Shown here in pieces: positions 26,740 through 36,166 of a DNA stretch of 64,000 nucleotides. Under the pieces are notes generated by a model. The model searched no databases and was not told where the DNA came from. It saw only the letters and a program-made list of their open reading frames with translations. This DNA comes from [Clostridium] hylemonae DSM 15053 (GTDB taxonomy: Bacteria; Bacillota; Clostridia; Lachnospirales; Lachnospiraceae). The number at the start of each line of letters is the position of its first letter. Positions within the stretch are counted from its first letter, which is position 1. The position numbers and the translations under genes were made by a program. Location: contig NZ_CP036524.1 in NCBI RefSeq assembly GCF_008281175.1, positions 2,728,001-2,792,000 of the forward strand. The letters are read 5' to 3'.

Positions 26740-27591
26740 TTAAGATCTTGCTTTCTTTCCGGACGAACCGGTCAATATCTTGTCATACATGAGTATGTTG
26801 ATCTCCCCGCCGAGCAGTATACTGTACATACAGAAATACATCCAGAGCATGATAAGCACGATCGTCGTCAAGCTGCCGTACATATCCGAAAAACCTTTAA
26901 AAATATCGACGTACACGGAGAATATCCATGATACGATCATCCACCCGATGGCCGCAAAAACAGCGCCCGGTATCTGCTTCTTCAATGAATCTTTCCGGTT
27001 CGGAAGAAACTTGTATATCAGAAGCGAGAATACCACGAGCACGACCGGCATGATATACACACGCGTTCTGATCAGCCAGTCTGCAAGTCCGGACAGGATC
27101 GGTATGTGCTCTGCGATAAAGATATTGAGTGTGTTGCCAAACACGGACAGCACAAGCAGAAAAATGATCACAAGGATAAACATTACGGTATACAAGGTCG
27201 CGCGTATGCGCAGAACTAAATAATTTCTCGTCTCACGGCAGTTGTATACACAGTTCAGTCCCCCTGTCATGGCCAGTACACCCTTCCCCGCGGACCAGAG
27301 GGCCACAATGACCGTAACGGGAATGATCCCTGACGACTGATTATACACCTGGTTTACTATGGATGTGATGAGAGAATCCACAGAAGACGGAAATACCCGT
27401 ATGACTGCGGTCATCACGTCCGCCTTCGTCACCGGCGTATACTGTACCATTGTTATCAAAAGAAGAATGATGGGGATAAGGCACAACATAAAAAAGAAGG
27501 CAGACTGCGCCGCATATGCCCCCACGTGATCGTCCGTGACTTCCTGTGATATCTCTTTCCCTTTTTTGTATAATTTTCTGTAACTTTTCAT
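26740..27591 (-). CDS. YihY/BrkB-family membrane protein
   Basis: The 283-residue protein has six predicted membrane helices. The family blocks are AYAAQSAFFFMLCLIPIILL near the N-terminus, NYLVLRIRATLYT in the middle and SLTTIVLIMLWMYFCMYSILLGGEIN near the end. Older names link it to ribonuclease BN in error; the real role is unknown, possibly envelope-related. GGAG precedes the ATG. Confidence 0.9.
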   Translation of the reverse strand: MKSYRKLYKKGKEISQEVTDDHVGAYAAQSAFFFMLCLIPIILLLITMVQYTPVTKADVMTAVIRVFPSSVDSLITSIVNQVYNQSSGIIPVTVIVALWSAGKGVLAMTGGLNCVYNCRETRNYLVLRIRATLYTVMFILVIIFLLVLSVFGNTLNIFIAEHIPILSGLADWLIRTRVYIMPVVLVVFSLLIYKFLPNRKDSLKKQIPGAVFAAIGWMIVSWIFSVYVDIFKGFSDMYGSLTTIVLIMLWMYFCMYSILLGGEINILMYDKILTGSSGKKARS

Positions 27592-27712
27592 TGCTCACTC
27601 CTACTGCGTTCTCCTTATTTTACCCGATTTTTCCATCTTTGTCTATTGAAAAACAAAAGGTGATACGTTACTATATGATGTATACACAAAATACGGTAAG
27701 GAAGGTAGAAAC

Positions 27713-28285
27713 ATGCAGCTTTTAAAAGAACGAATCGTGAAAGACGGAACGGTAAAGCCGGGAAATGTACTAAAGGTGGACAGTTTTCTCAATCACCAGA
27801 TGGATATCGACTTGATCAACGAGATAGGAAAGGAATTCCGCAGGAGATTTCCAAGTGACAAGATCACAAAGATTCTGACCATCGAGGCATCCGGTATCGG
27901 AATTGCCTGCATTGCAGCACAGTATTTCCACGTACCAGTAGTATTTGCCAAAAAAGCGCAAAGTATTAATATTGACGGGGAAGTCTACCATACAAAGGTG
28001 GAATCTTTCACGCACAAAAAAGTATACGATGTCATCCTCTCGAAAAAATTCCTGGATGCAGATGACCATGTCCTTGTCATCGATGATTTTCTCGCAAACG
28101 GCTGTGCGCTCATGGGTCTTCTTGACATCATCAAAGAGGCCGGCGCGACCATCGAAGGAGCCGGCATCGTTGTGGAGAAAGGATTCCAGCAGGGCGGCCA
28201 GATCATCCGCCAGAATGGTATTCATCTGGAATCCCTTGCAATTATTGAGACAATGACCGATACATCACTCACCTTCCGGGAATAG
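27713..28285 (+). CDS. xpt: Xanthine phosphoribosyltransferase
   Basis: The 190-residue protein has the Xpt features [31 protein letters not shown] and the PRPP loop [13 protein letters not shown]. It makes XMP from xanthine and PRPP in purine salvage. A TTGAAA hexamer and TACTAT lie upstream, but I see no purine riboswitch. Its 3' end overlaps the end of the convergent EAL gene by 21 bases. Confidence 0.95.
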   Translation: MQLLKERIVKDGTVKPGNVLKVDSFLNHQMDIDLINEIGKEFRRRFPSDKITKILTIEASGIGIACIAAQYFHVPVVFAKKAQSINIDGEVYHTKVESFTHKKVYDVILSKKFLDADDHVLVIDDFLANGCALMGLLDIIKEAGATIEGAGIVVEKGFQQGGQIIRQNGIHLESLAIIETMTDTSLTFRE

Positions 28286-30511
28286 CCGGCGCGGCGACGC
28301 TGTCCATTCTTCAAATTTCACGACAGTAAGCGGCTTTGAATAGTAGTAACCCTGCACGAGCTCACAGTCAGCTTCCTTAAGAAAATCAATCTGCTCCTGC
28401 GTCTCTATTCCTTCAGCTACAACATGGATCCCCATATCTTTGGCAAGCCGGATGAATCCGGTGATGATGCTGCGGGCTTTGCTGTTTGTGATATCCATGA
28501 AAAACTCCCTGTCCAGCTTTATCGTGTCGATATCAAAATCCTTAAGCAGCGCCAGAGAGGAAAATCCGACGCCAAAATCATCGAGCGAACATAAGAAACC
28601 TTGTTCATGCATCTTCACTATTGTCTCCTTTACGAGCTCTCTCTGCTGTTCGTCGAATAATATAGACTCTGTCAGCTCGATCTCGATTATTCCGTCCGGT
28701 ATTCTGTATTTCTCTTTCAGCGCCACAAACTCACTGAGAAAATTAAGATTTTTAAAGTGTACTCTCGAAAGATTTACAGATACCGGCAGAAGCTCTCTGT
28801 TATCCTGCATGCATCTGTACAGAAAAATGCACATTTCCTCAAAAACGTACAGGTCAAGTCTGCATATATTGTCACTCTTTTCAAACAGAGGGATAAATTC
28901 CGAAGGCAGTATCCTTCCCTTCTGCGGGTGGAACCATCTCACGAGCACCTCTGCCCCGCCGGGCCTGCCGTCGGAAAGCCTCACCTTAGGCTGCATGTAT
29001 ATTTGAAAATCATGATTTTCGACAGAACCGTCAAACAGAGCATTCAGCTCATGCTCTTCCCTTATCTTCTGCGTCATAGCCGGAGTGTAAAAACAGCACG
29101 CGCTGTTTCCATCATACTGTCTGCAAGCGATTCTTGCCCTGTCCTGAATAACCGCAATATTTAAGTCCGGCTCATCAACAACGCAGACTCCCCACTGCGC
29201 CGACAGATGATATTCTATAGCAGCATGTTCATTGAAGGCATTCATCGCCTCCGTCATCCGGGTCACTCTCGACTGAATGACATCCTCCCTGTTCTCCCGC
29301 ATACAGATAAAGAAATGATCGGCTCCGGCCCTGGCATCTGTCTCTCCTTCACGGATATTTTCCATGATCTTTTTATAAATATGTATCAGAATGTCATTCC
29401 CTGTTTTCATTCCGAAATTCTCATTCATCATCTTGAAGTTTTTTATATTTAAAAATATGACCGCATGCGTACATGCCGGCGCTTTCTCTGCCAGAGATCT
29501 ATATTTCATCCGAAAGGCGGCCTCATTCATTCCACCGGTAAGCGGATCTGTGAAAGCAGCTTTTTCCATTTCTCTTCTGCCCACTCTGTAGAAGCGCAGC
29601 ACCATGGCAAGAAACAGACCGCACGCCAGTATGATGCCCGCCAGACAGAAAAATGTGTGAAATACATATGTATCTGTCTCCTGCGAAAGCAGATCAGCCG
29701 GAACAAGGGTGAGCAGCATCCAGCCGTTGACTCCCAGAGGACAGTACGACATAATAAGCCTGCTCTTGTCAACCGCTGTAAAGGAATATACCCCCGGACG
29801 TCCTGCTGCCCAGTCATCTCTCATCTTTGTGATGTCACTGCGGTCTTCTGTATCAGACCGAAAGATATCATCCAGCTGCAGAAACGGCTTTACATCTGTC
29901 GGTGAGATCACAACGGTCCCTTCACTGTCCACAATACAATTCAGCCCTTTGCCGGCAAAACTCTCCGACTGAATGAGCGCCTGCATATTCTCCTTTCTGC
30001 GCACTCCAACAAAAACTCCGTTGACCGTACCGTCTCTGCACAGCGGAACAGAAAAAAGCAGATTCTGTCCTTCCACACAGTCCACCGAAGGCCCCTTTCC
30101 AAAAGAATCCTGAATCGCCGGCATAGTCTTTAAGTCTTCTGCCGCACCGTCTCCGTAGATCGCTGTACCGTCACTGAAGATCACAGCATAAGAATCAAAT
30201 TCTGTTTTCTCTGTCTCCTTCATTAAAGTATCAGCCAGCTCCTGGCTGTCCTGGTACTCAGAAGCGTGATCTGCCAGAAGAGACGCTGCCGTCAAAGATG
30301 ACGCAAACTGCGACGATATACCGCCTGTCAGCTGATCGGAGACATCGGAGGCATAACCTTCCATACTTCGTTCGAGCGTCTTCTTTAAGTCCAAAGTCTT
30401 AAAGACCATGACCGCGATAATAAATATCACGATAACTGACAAGACGATCCAACGCCTTTTCCACATGACAGCACCACTTCTATCAAATAATAAATGATTT
30501 GTACTACGCAT
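28265..30511 (-). CDS. Cache-GGDEF(degenerate)-EAL protein, probable c-di-GMP phosphodiesterase
   Basis: About 748 residues: a membrane helix (about 20-38), an extracellular Cache-like region, a second helix near 275-295, a GGDEF domain and an EAL domain. In the GGDEF domain the signature is AGADHF, so cyclase activity is unlikely. The EAL domain keeps the catalytic-type residues: [44 protein letters not shown] and QGYYYSKP. It should cleave c-di-GMP. The ATG at 30511 has AAGGAG eight bases upstream; a GTG nine bases earlier overlaps that site. It is divergent from a dual-GntR regulator. Confidence 0.9.
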   Translation of the reverse strand: MRSTNHLLFDRSGAVMWKRRWIVLSVIVIFIIAVMVFKTLDLKKTLERSMEGYASDVSDQLTGGISSQFASSLTAASLLADHASEYQDSQELADTLMKETEKTEFDSYAVIFSDGTAIYGDGAAEDLKTMPAIQDSFGKGPSVDCVEGQNLLFSVPLCRDGTVNGVFVGVRRKENMQALIQSESFAGKGLNCIVDSEGTVVISPTDVKPFLQLDDIFRSDTEDRSDITKMRDDWAAGRPGVYSFTAVDKSRLIMSYCPLGVNGWMLLTLVPADLLSQETDTYVFHTFFCLAGIILACGLFLAMVLRFYRVGRREMEKAAFTDPLTGGMNEAAFRMKYRSLAEKAPACTHAVIFLNIKNFKMMNENFGMKTGNDILIHIYKKIMENIREGETDARAGADHFFICMRENREDVIQSRVTRMTEAMNAFNEHAAIEYHLSAQWGVCVVDEPDLNIAVIQDRARIACRQYDGNSACCFYTPAMTQKIREEHELNALFDGSVENHDFQIYMQPKVRLSDGRPGGAEVLVRWFHPQKGRILPSEFIPLFEKSDNICRLDLYVFEEMCIFLYRCMQDNRELLPVSVNLSRVHFKNLNFLSEFVALKEKYRIPDGIIEIELTESILFDEQQRELVKETIVKMHEQGFLCSLDDFGVGFSSLALLKDFDIDTIKLDREFFMDITNSKARSIITGFIRLAKDMGIHVVAEGIETQEQIDFLKEADCELVQGYYYSKPLTVVKFEEWTASPRRLFPEGE

Positions 30512-30598
30512 ACTGTCCACTCCTTAACTCTAAAAAAATGATATCACTGATCAGACAGCACGACAATAATTAATCTGTGTACGTATGCATATAGTTCC

Positions 30599-30627
30599 TT
30601 GCCATTTTTTATATCCTTTTGTATAAT
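30599..30627 (+). promoter_or_regulatory. Sigma-A type promoter of the dual-GntR gene
   Basis: TTGCCA (30599-30604) and TATAAT (30622-30627) with an exact 17-base spacer lie 32 bases before the ATG. Confidence 0.75.
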
Positions 30628-30658
30628 TATCTAAATCCGGCGCAGGGAGGTAAGCGTG

Positions 30659-32119
30659 ATGAATGTGAAGAAGACTTTAGCAGAACATGTCTACGGGGAA
30701 CTGAAGGAGCAGATCGTGAGCGGACGTCTGAAATATGGAGACAGACTCCCGTCCATGAACAGTCTGTGCGTTTTTTACAATGTAGGGATACGCACGGTAA
30801 AAGATGTCATGCGCAGACTGAAGGAAGAAGGTTATATACGCACAGAAGAACGAAAAGCCGCTGCCGTTATTTATAAGGCCGCTCCAGAAGATTCCGGGAT
30901 CCATTCCGTACTGCAGCGAAAAACTTCCATTCTCGCTGTACATGAAACGATCTATATACTGATTCCTCTGCTGTTGTCGTTTTCCGCCAGTCTCTTTGAT
31001 GAAGAAGAATTGAGGCAGATGACGCGCCGCATCACGACATTGAGGCGGAGACATCCAAAAGCTTCGGAACAGGCCTGCCGGAACTGCATCTACACTATGC
31101 TGGAACGCTCACACAATCTGCTGTTCCGAGATCTGTTCTCCAGCCTGGAGACGTACGCCAGGCTGCCCTTCTTCCAGGATCACGGCCGCTTTCTGGAACT
31201 TGTACAGGAATATAATGAATTTGACAGTACCGCCTGGGTGATGGACTCTATACCTTCCAGAGATGCCCATGAAATAACCCGCCGCTTCCGGCTTATGTTC
31301 AAGGCTGTATCCTCGGCCATCCGCCGTTATCTCGATGAGATGCACATCCGATACGGTGATGTTTTGGAGGAGACATCTGTTGAATACGCGTGGGCAGCAG
31401 AACGAGGACGGGACCATTACTATACACAGATAGTCCGGGACTTAATTAATAAGATAGGTACCGGATTTTATAAAGAAGGTGCTTTTCTGCCGTCTGAGGC
31501 AGCCCTGGCCCGTCAGTACAAGGTGAGTGTCTCCACTGTGCGCAGAGCACTGTCCATGCTCGGTGAACTCGGCTTCTCGAAGACATTAAACGGCAAGGGT
31601 ACCGTCGTATTTCTCCAGAGTGACAGCTCAACTTTTCAATGTATGAAAAACAAAACATACAGAAGAGATACCATGTTATATCTGAGCGGTGTACAGCTTA
31701 TGGCCATTGCTGTCCATCCGGCAGCCCTTCTCGCATTTGACCACATCGACAGACAGACGATACAAAAGCTCCGGCAGCGTACTTCCCGGACCGGCTCCAT
31801 ACCACTAGCGGACCTCACACGCTGCGTCATAGACAACCAGACGCTCAAGCCGATGAAGACCATTCTGCAGGAGCTGGAGAAACTCATGAACTGGGGCTAT
31901 TACTTCTCCTTCTTCAGCGAAGGACCTTCACATGCCGATCTGCTTACGAAATACAGTCTGACAGCGCTGGAGCATCTGGCCGGCGGCAGGAAAGACGCGT
32001 TTGCCTCCTCGCTGTCCGAATGTTACTGCCATATCCTCTCTTTTGTCCGGGATTTCATGTCACGATGCGGGCTGCCCGAAGCCGCCGGCCTCCTTACCCC
32101 CGGCATTGTCAGCATATGA
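30659..32119 (+). CDS. Regulator with two GntR-type winged-helix domains
   Basis: 486 residues. The first GntR winged helix spans about 5-75 (YGELKEQIVSGRLKYGDRLP, VGIRTVKDVMRRLKEEGYI) and a second spans about 253-321 (IVRDLINKIGTGFYKEGAFL, VSVSTVRRALSMLGELGF). The roughly 175-residue linker and 165-residue tail are mainly helical and match none of the usual GntR effector domains I know (FCD, UTRA, MocR). The ATG at 30659 has GGGAGG eight bases upstream; a GTG directly before it is an alternative. The divergent EAL protein is the most likely target. Confidence 0.8.
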   Translation: MNVKKTLAEHVYGELKEQIVSGRLKYGDRLPSMNSLCVFYNVGIRTVKDVMRRLKEEGYIRTEERKAAAVIYKAAPEDSGIHSVLQRKTSILAVHETIYILIPLLLSFSASLFDEEELRQMTRRITTLRRRHPKASEQACRNCIYTMLERSHNLLFRDLFSSLETYARLPFFQDHGRFLELVQEYNEFDSTAWVMDSIPSRDAHEITRRFRLMFKAVSSAIRRYLDEMHIRYGDVLEETSVEYAWAAERGRDHYYTQIVRDLINKIGTGFYKEGAFLPSEAALARQYKVSVSTVRRALSMLGELGFSKTLNGKGTVVFLQSDSSTFQCMKNKTYRRDTMLYLSGVQLMAIAVHPAALLAFDHIDRQTIQKLRQRTSRTGSIPLADLTRCVIDNQTLKPMKTILQELEKLMNWGYYFSFFSEGPSHADLLTKYSLTALEHLAGGRKDAFASSLSECYCHILSFVRDFMSRCGLPEAAGLLTPGIVSI

Positions 32120-32135
32120 CGGCGCTTAACTGATA

Positions 32136-32174
32136 AAGGGTGCGTTTCCTGCTCTGAACAGGAAACGCACCCTT
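32136..32174. terminator. Strong bidirectional terminator
   Basis: AAGGGTGCGTTTCCTG and its exact complement form a 16-pair stem with a seven-base loop, between the convergent dual-GntR and SpoIID genes. Confidence 0.85.
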
Positions 32175-32185
32175 GTTGTCTCTGT

Positions 32186-33511
32186 TTATTCTATCGTGAC
32201 ATCATGGAAAAAGAGCGTGAGGATCTCTTTGTAGTCTTTCCCCTGTTTTGCCATCTCGTTTGCGCCGTTCTGGCTCATTCCGATGCCGTGGCCGTATCCT
32301 CCGCCCTTTATGACAAATGCGTCTGACGTCTTTTCGACCGTAAAGAAGGCGCTCGGCAGCAGCGCGCTGCTGTCTATGACCGTGCCGTCCTGCTTCGTTA
32401 TCTGGTAGCCCTTTCCTCCCAGCGCCCTTCTGATCTTATTTTCCGTCTCTACGGTCACACTTCCGCTGCTGCCTGTCGCTTTTATCTGCAGCGCCACATC
32501 ACCCGGCCCTTTTTTTGTCACCTCCACACTGGACAATGTCCCCACGTCCGTGCCGGTATTGAGCCCAACGAGATCGGACAGTGTCTGGATGGGAACTGAC
32601 GCCTCCCATCTGTACCACGGAAGCCCTTTTTCGTAATCCGCTTTTCCGTCCGACACATTTACACTCTGCAGGTATCCGTTGCTGTCGTTCGGCGCTGTAC
32701 CCCAGGCTTCCATGGATGTCGTCTTACCGCAGGAGGTGGAATAATAATATGTAGTAACGACTTCTCCCTGATATCGGACGACCTGGCCGGCGGTCTCAGC
32801 CACGGCCTTTGATGTCGATTCCTGTTCCTTGGAATTGCCGTACACCTGGTAGTCTGTACTGTCATTTACATGCGCTTCATACTCCGGATATCCGTAGTCT
32901 GCCATCTGGCGGTAGGCATAACTTCTGGCGCAGACCGCCTGCACCTTCAGCGCCTCCAGTTCATACGAAGCCGGCATCTCACTCGGCACCACGCCGCACA
33001 GGTACGTCTCCACAGGCAGTTCATTTATGATGACAATCCCCTCAGCGGTAGTGCGCAGTTCGATCACACCGCTGTAGGAGGGAGTGCCGTAACCTCTTTT
33101 GATGCTTGACAGCGTGACCTTTCCCTCCTTTGCCTGTATACGTATAGTTCCTTTCTGAAATCTGGCGTCATCCGGCGCTATCGTAAGACTGTCCGGCTTA
33201 TCCCAGTCTTCCTTTTCCTCTCCGCACGTAAGTGTCATCCCTTTGTCAGACGACACCGTCACAGCCGGATGGACAATATTGCTGTATCCGTTATCCATAA
33301 TAAGGACGCGTATATTCGGATTATCTATGGCCGTTTTTTCTTCGCTTCGGCCGCCCTTTGATTCCTCTGACTTTTTTTCCTTTCCGGGCGTTCCTGTACC
33401 TTTTCTTATGTCTGTTCCCTTTAACGCCGACACGAGCCCGACTATAATAAACAAGGTGACGAGAATCGCCAGCCCGTAATACAGATATTTTTCTTTTCTT
33501 CTATGTCTCAC
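32186..33511 (-). CDS. SpoIID/LytB-domain protein
   Basis: About 441 residues from a GTG at 33511 with GAGGT seven bases upstream; a longer ATG reading from 33601 lacks a ribosome site. A basic N-terminus and membrane helix (about 12-30) anchor it, followed by a low-complexity linker. The SpoIID region has VVPSEMPASYELEALKVQAV with the catalytic-type Glu, ARSYAY, and the closing GGYGHGIGMSQNGANEMAKQ. SpoIID is a lytic transglycosylase acting in engulfment during sporulation; other SpoIID-domain proteins exist, so the exact role is inferred. Confidence 0.87.
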   Translation of the reverse strand: MRHRRKEKYLYYGLAILVTLFIIVGLVSALKGTDIRKGTGTPGKEKKSEESKGGRSEEKTAIDNPNIRVLIMDNGYSNIVHPAVTVSSDKGMTLTCGEEKEDWDKPDSLTIAPDDARFQKGTIRIQAKEGKVTLSSIKRGYGTPSYSGVIELRTTAEGIVIINELPVETYLCGVVPSEMPASYELEALKVQAVCARSYAYRQMADYGYPEYEAHVNDSTDYQVYGNSKEQESTSKAVAETAGQVVRYQGEVVTTYYYSTSCGKTTSMEAWGTAPNDSNGYLQSVNVSDGKADYEKGLPWYRWEASVPIQTLSDLVGLNTGTDVGTLSSVEVTKKGPGDVALQIKATGSSGSVTVETENKIRRALGGKGYQITKQDGTVIDSSALLPSAFFTVEKTSDAFVIKGGGYGHGIGMSQNGANEMAKQGKDYKEILTLFFHDVTIE

Positions 33512-33604
33512 ATTATGTACCTCTTGTCCACCTGTTTTTTCTATATTTATGACAGCATCCGTAAAATAGACCGGAATGCAGAAAAAAATGAATTCCCCCA
33601 TATC

Positions 33605-33833
33605 ACAAAAAGACAGCCGTATTATCTACGACTGCCCTTTATCTTTTGTGAGTTCCCCAAAATGCCGGTTCCTGTATTTTGACTCCTAGCCGCAGCCAGG
33701 TGGGTGTCCGCATCTGTTTTTCTGTCTTCCCCTGCGTAATCGGGGGCCTGACATATTTCAGAGATATAAGAGTCCCGTTTAAAGTTTTGTAGGTTCAAAA
33801 TTACAGGAGTTGTCGTGCATCCCAGGTTTTCCT
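33605..33833 (-). ncRNA. ssrS: Probable 6S RNA gene with its own promoter and terminator
   Basis: On the minus strand a TTGAAA-17-TATAAT promoter (33868-33840) precedes a non-coding transcript. Its ends pair: CCTGTAATTTTGA near the 5' end with TCAAAATACAGG near the 3' end, plus ATGC with GCAT outside. The middle is a large, partly open region closed by a terminal stem, the 6S shape. A ten-pair hairpin and T run at 33636-33604 ends it. 6S RNA binds the housekeeping RNA polymerase. Placement between pckA and spoIID carries no functional hint. Confidence 0.6.
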
Positions 33834-33869
33834 AAAATCATTATACTCTATTATCTCTCGTTTTTCAAC

Positions 33870-33905
33870 AAAAATGTGCCGGCTGTGACAGCTGGCACAT
33901 TTTTA
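33870..33905. terminator. Terminator after pckA
   Basis: AAAAATGTGCC and GGCACATTTTT form the stem around GCTG/CAGC and a small loop. It lies 19 bases after the pckA stop. Confidence 0.85.
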
Positions 33906-33923
33906 CAATTTTATGAGGATTGA

Positions 33924-35615
33924 TTAAGCCAGTTCTTCTACCAGTTTATTGAGTGCTGCAAGCGCCTCGTCCGGCAGTTTATCATAACCGTCTTTTGCTG
34001 TTGAGAACTTCTCTACTGCATTTACACGGTTGAGCATAGCGTTCTTAAGCTGGGCTTTGTAGTCTGCGTCATTCAGGTCAGGAACAAATCCTTCCCACTC
34101 CATGATCTCGATATCTTCAAATGGTCCCCACTGTTTAAAGTCTGCTCTTCTCTCTACGATAGCTTCGAGAATTCCAAGCGTATCCTTTGGCTGAACCTTC
34201 TTGCCCATGAAATCGCCTGTATTGACGATATAGCAGTCTACGTCTTTTTCTTCCACGAGCTTTTTGAACTTCTCATAGTCGTTAACAAGAGGATAGGTTC
34301 TGAACGGGTTAGCGTATGGCACGATACGCAGTGCGTTCAAGTCTGTGCCTGCCGCAACACGCTCTGCCGTGGATGTCTTTGTCGCAAGTGTCGCACCCAT
34401 CACAGATGCAAGGGCGGAGCCTTTTAATTTTACTACCGGCGGAATGGTAGGATCCTTCATGATCCAGAAAATGGCATTGACAGGTGCGTCTATCTTGTCC
34501 ACGCGGTTTGGTGACCACAGCTTGGACTTGATGGCGCGTCCGTTACCGTTTCTGATATCCTCTGTCACAAGCTGGATCTTTCCGTCCTCATCTAATGTCG
34601 CAGAACAGTTCTGCGCGGATAATAAGTATTTGTTATCTTCGCAGCCTGTAGGATAATCCGCTGTCTTGTCAAAGTATGTCGGCTCTAACGCTACGGAAGC
34701 ACATGTATCTGTGTTGATGATGAACGCATCGTCGTGCAGCACTGTGATAGGATACTTACCGTTGTGCTTTGCGTGTGTAAGAGTAGATTTACCGGAACCT
34801 GAAAGTCCAAATACGGAAGCAACATATTTGGAACCGTCAGAAAGTGTGTATTCCTTCTGTCCGCCATGGCAGGAAGCGTATCCGTTTCTGTTGGCGATCG
34901 CCCACGCCATTGTAAGCGTACCTTTCTTGTGTTCTCCGAAGTATCTCATGCCGAGGATACAAGCACAGTTTTCGGCTGTGTCGAAATAGCAGAGAGTGAG
35001 AGGATCGCTCAGACAGCTGTAGTCAACGTCAGGACGGTCCTGCGGGAACCACTGAGGATCGGAGAAAATATAGATATCAGGCTCTTTTCCGTCTCCAACT
35101 GCTTTGGAATTTTTGTACATCTTTACATATTCATCAGACATATACTGGAAGTTCAGCATCCAGTTGTACATGATGTTCTCTTCTCCCTCTGGAATAAGAA
35201 GGTGTGCCTTTACCATGAACTCTGTATCAAGACCTACATATACGGTCGCGTGATACATCGTCTTCCAGCGTGATTCGTAAACAGCATCCATCGTCACCTT
35301 GTCAAGCTTTGCAGCATCCACTCCCGGTTCTCCCTTAATGCGGCGCGCGCCTGCGTAACGTCCTGTCACTGCACCGTCGTTGAACAACAGTACCCTTGCA
35401 TCGCTGTCAAGACCAAATTCTTCTCCCCTATATACGGGCATATCTGTAACGATTGTTCCCGGTGAATTCTTCGCCAGGTTGTATGCCTCTTTTAATGTGT
35501 TAACCGGAACAACATTATTTCCATAAAATGCTGCTTCAATTATAGAGCGTGTTTTGGAAAAACCAGTTTTTCCGGCACCAATTTCACTGATCGGATAATA
35601 TGCTTTTGTTGCCAT
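33924..35615 (-). CDS. pckA: Phosphoenolpyruvate carboxykinase (ATP)
   Basis: The 563-residue protein carries the kinase loop FGLSGSGKSTLTH, the metal site block VLHDDAFIINTD and GNGRAIKSKLWSPNRVDKI. It interconverts oxaloacetate and PEP using ATP. TTGACT-17-GATAAT upstream at about 35680-35652 is the likely promoter. A strong terminator follows. Confidence 0.93.
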   Translation of the reverse strand: MATKAYYPISEIGAGKTGFSKTRSIIEAAFYGNNVVPVNTLKEAYNLAKNSPGTIVTDMPVYRGEEFGLDSDARVLLFNDGAVTGRYAGARRIKGEPGVDAAKLDKVTMDAVYESRWKTMYHATVYVGLDTEFMVKAHLLIPEGEENIMYNWMLNFQYMSDEYVKMYKNSKAVGDGKEPDIYIFSDPQWFPQDRPDVDYSCLSDPLTLCYFDTAENCACILGMRYFGEHKKGTLTMAWAIANRNGYASCHGGQKEYTLSDGSKYVASVFGLSGSGKSTLTHAKHNGKYPITVLHDDAFIINTDTCASVALEPTYFDKTADYPTGCEDNKYLLSAQNCSATLDEDGKIQLVTEDIRNGNGRAIKSKLWSPNRVDKIDAPVNAIFWIMKDPTIPPVVKLKGSALASVMGATLATKTSTAERVAAGTDLNALRIVPYANPFRTYPLVNDYEKFKKLVEEKDVDCYIVNTGDFMGKKVQPKDTLGILEAIVERRADFKQWGPFEDIEIMEWEGFVPDLNDADYKAQLKNAMLNRVNAVEKFSTAKDGYDKLPDEALAALNKLVEELA

Positions 35616-35767
35616 GTCTCTTTTCCTCCTTAAAATTCCAAATTTGATTCATTATCTCATTTTTCAGAAGAAAAGTCAAGACTTTAACAATGTTTTAACG
35701 AAGGTTTTTTGTTTTTATCATTCATTTATCTCTGAATTGTTGTATGTATTGTGTATATAATTTCAAA

Positions 35768-35803
35768 AAATGCAGGATTACAAATATAATCCTGCATTTT
35801 TCA
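35768..35803. terminator. Bidirectional rho-independent terminator
   Basis: AAATGCAGGATTA and TAATCCTGCATTT form the stem with A and T tracts on either side. It ends the thrC-hypothetical operon. Confidence 0.85.
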
Positions 35804-35807
35804 CCCT

Positions 35808-36152
35808 TTAAACACCAAAATATTTTTTATTGCACTTGCGGACCGCCACAAAAAACCAGATAAGCGCAACCCATACAAGAGCGAACATTATCAAAAATAA
35901 TATGCCGATACCGCCCATATAAGAATTGTACAGGTCGAGCGCCCCATATGCCGTTACGATAATGCCCAGCGTCAGAAGCGGAGCGGACATCTCCCTGCAG
36001 TAGGCGTCCACGTCCTTGCATTTTTTGAATCTTGCATCCTTCGGCAGCAAGATCGTCGTATTGATCTCCTTTTTTGTCTTCATCATGAAGAAGGCATACA
36101 GACAGTACAATCCGCATCCAAGCCCAAATATTCCAAATATTCCATCTAACAT
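35808..36152 (-). CDS. Hypothetical membrane protein, 114 aa
   Basis: Not recognised by name. The protein has three membrane helices (about 3-22, 55-75, 80-104) and a polar loop with two cysteines between the first two. GAGGT precedes the ATG. It starts 15 bases after the thrC stop and shares its terminator, so it is in the thrC operon. Confidence 0.65.
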   Translation of the reverse strand: MLDGIFGIFGLGCGLYCLYAFFMMKTKKEINTTILLPKDARFKKCKDVDAYCREMSAPLLTLGIIVTAYGALDLYNSYMGGIGILFLIMFALVWVALIWFFVAVRKCNKKYFGV

Positions 36153-36166
36153 CTGTCACACCTCTA

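Noticed and set aside
27600-27712. Purine riboswitch in front of xpt
   Set aside because: xpt often has one, but the 110-base leader lacks the aptamer core and paired loops, and is too short after the promoter.
35827-36159. Alternative frame for the 114-aa membrane protein
   Set aside because: The frame ending at 35808 has clear membrane helices and a ribosome site; the other frame gives a scrambled, Arg/Cys-rich product.
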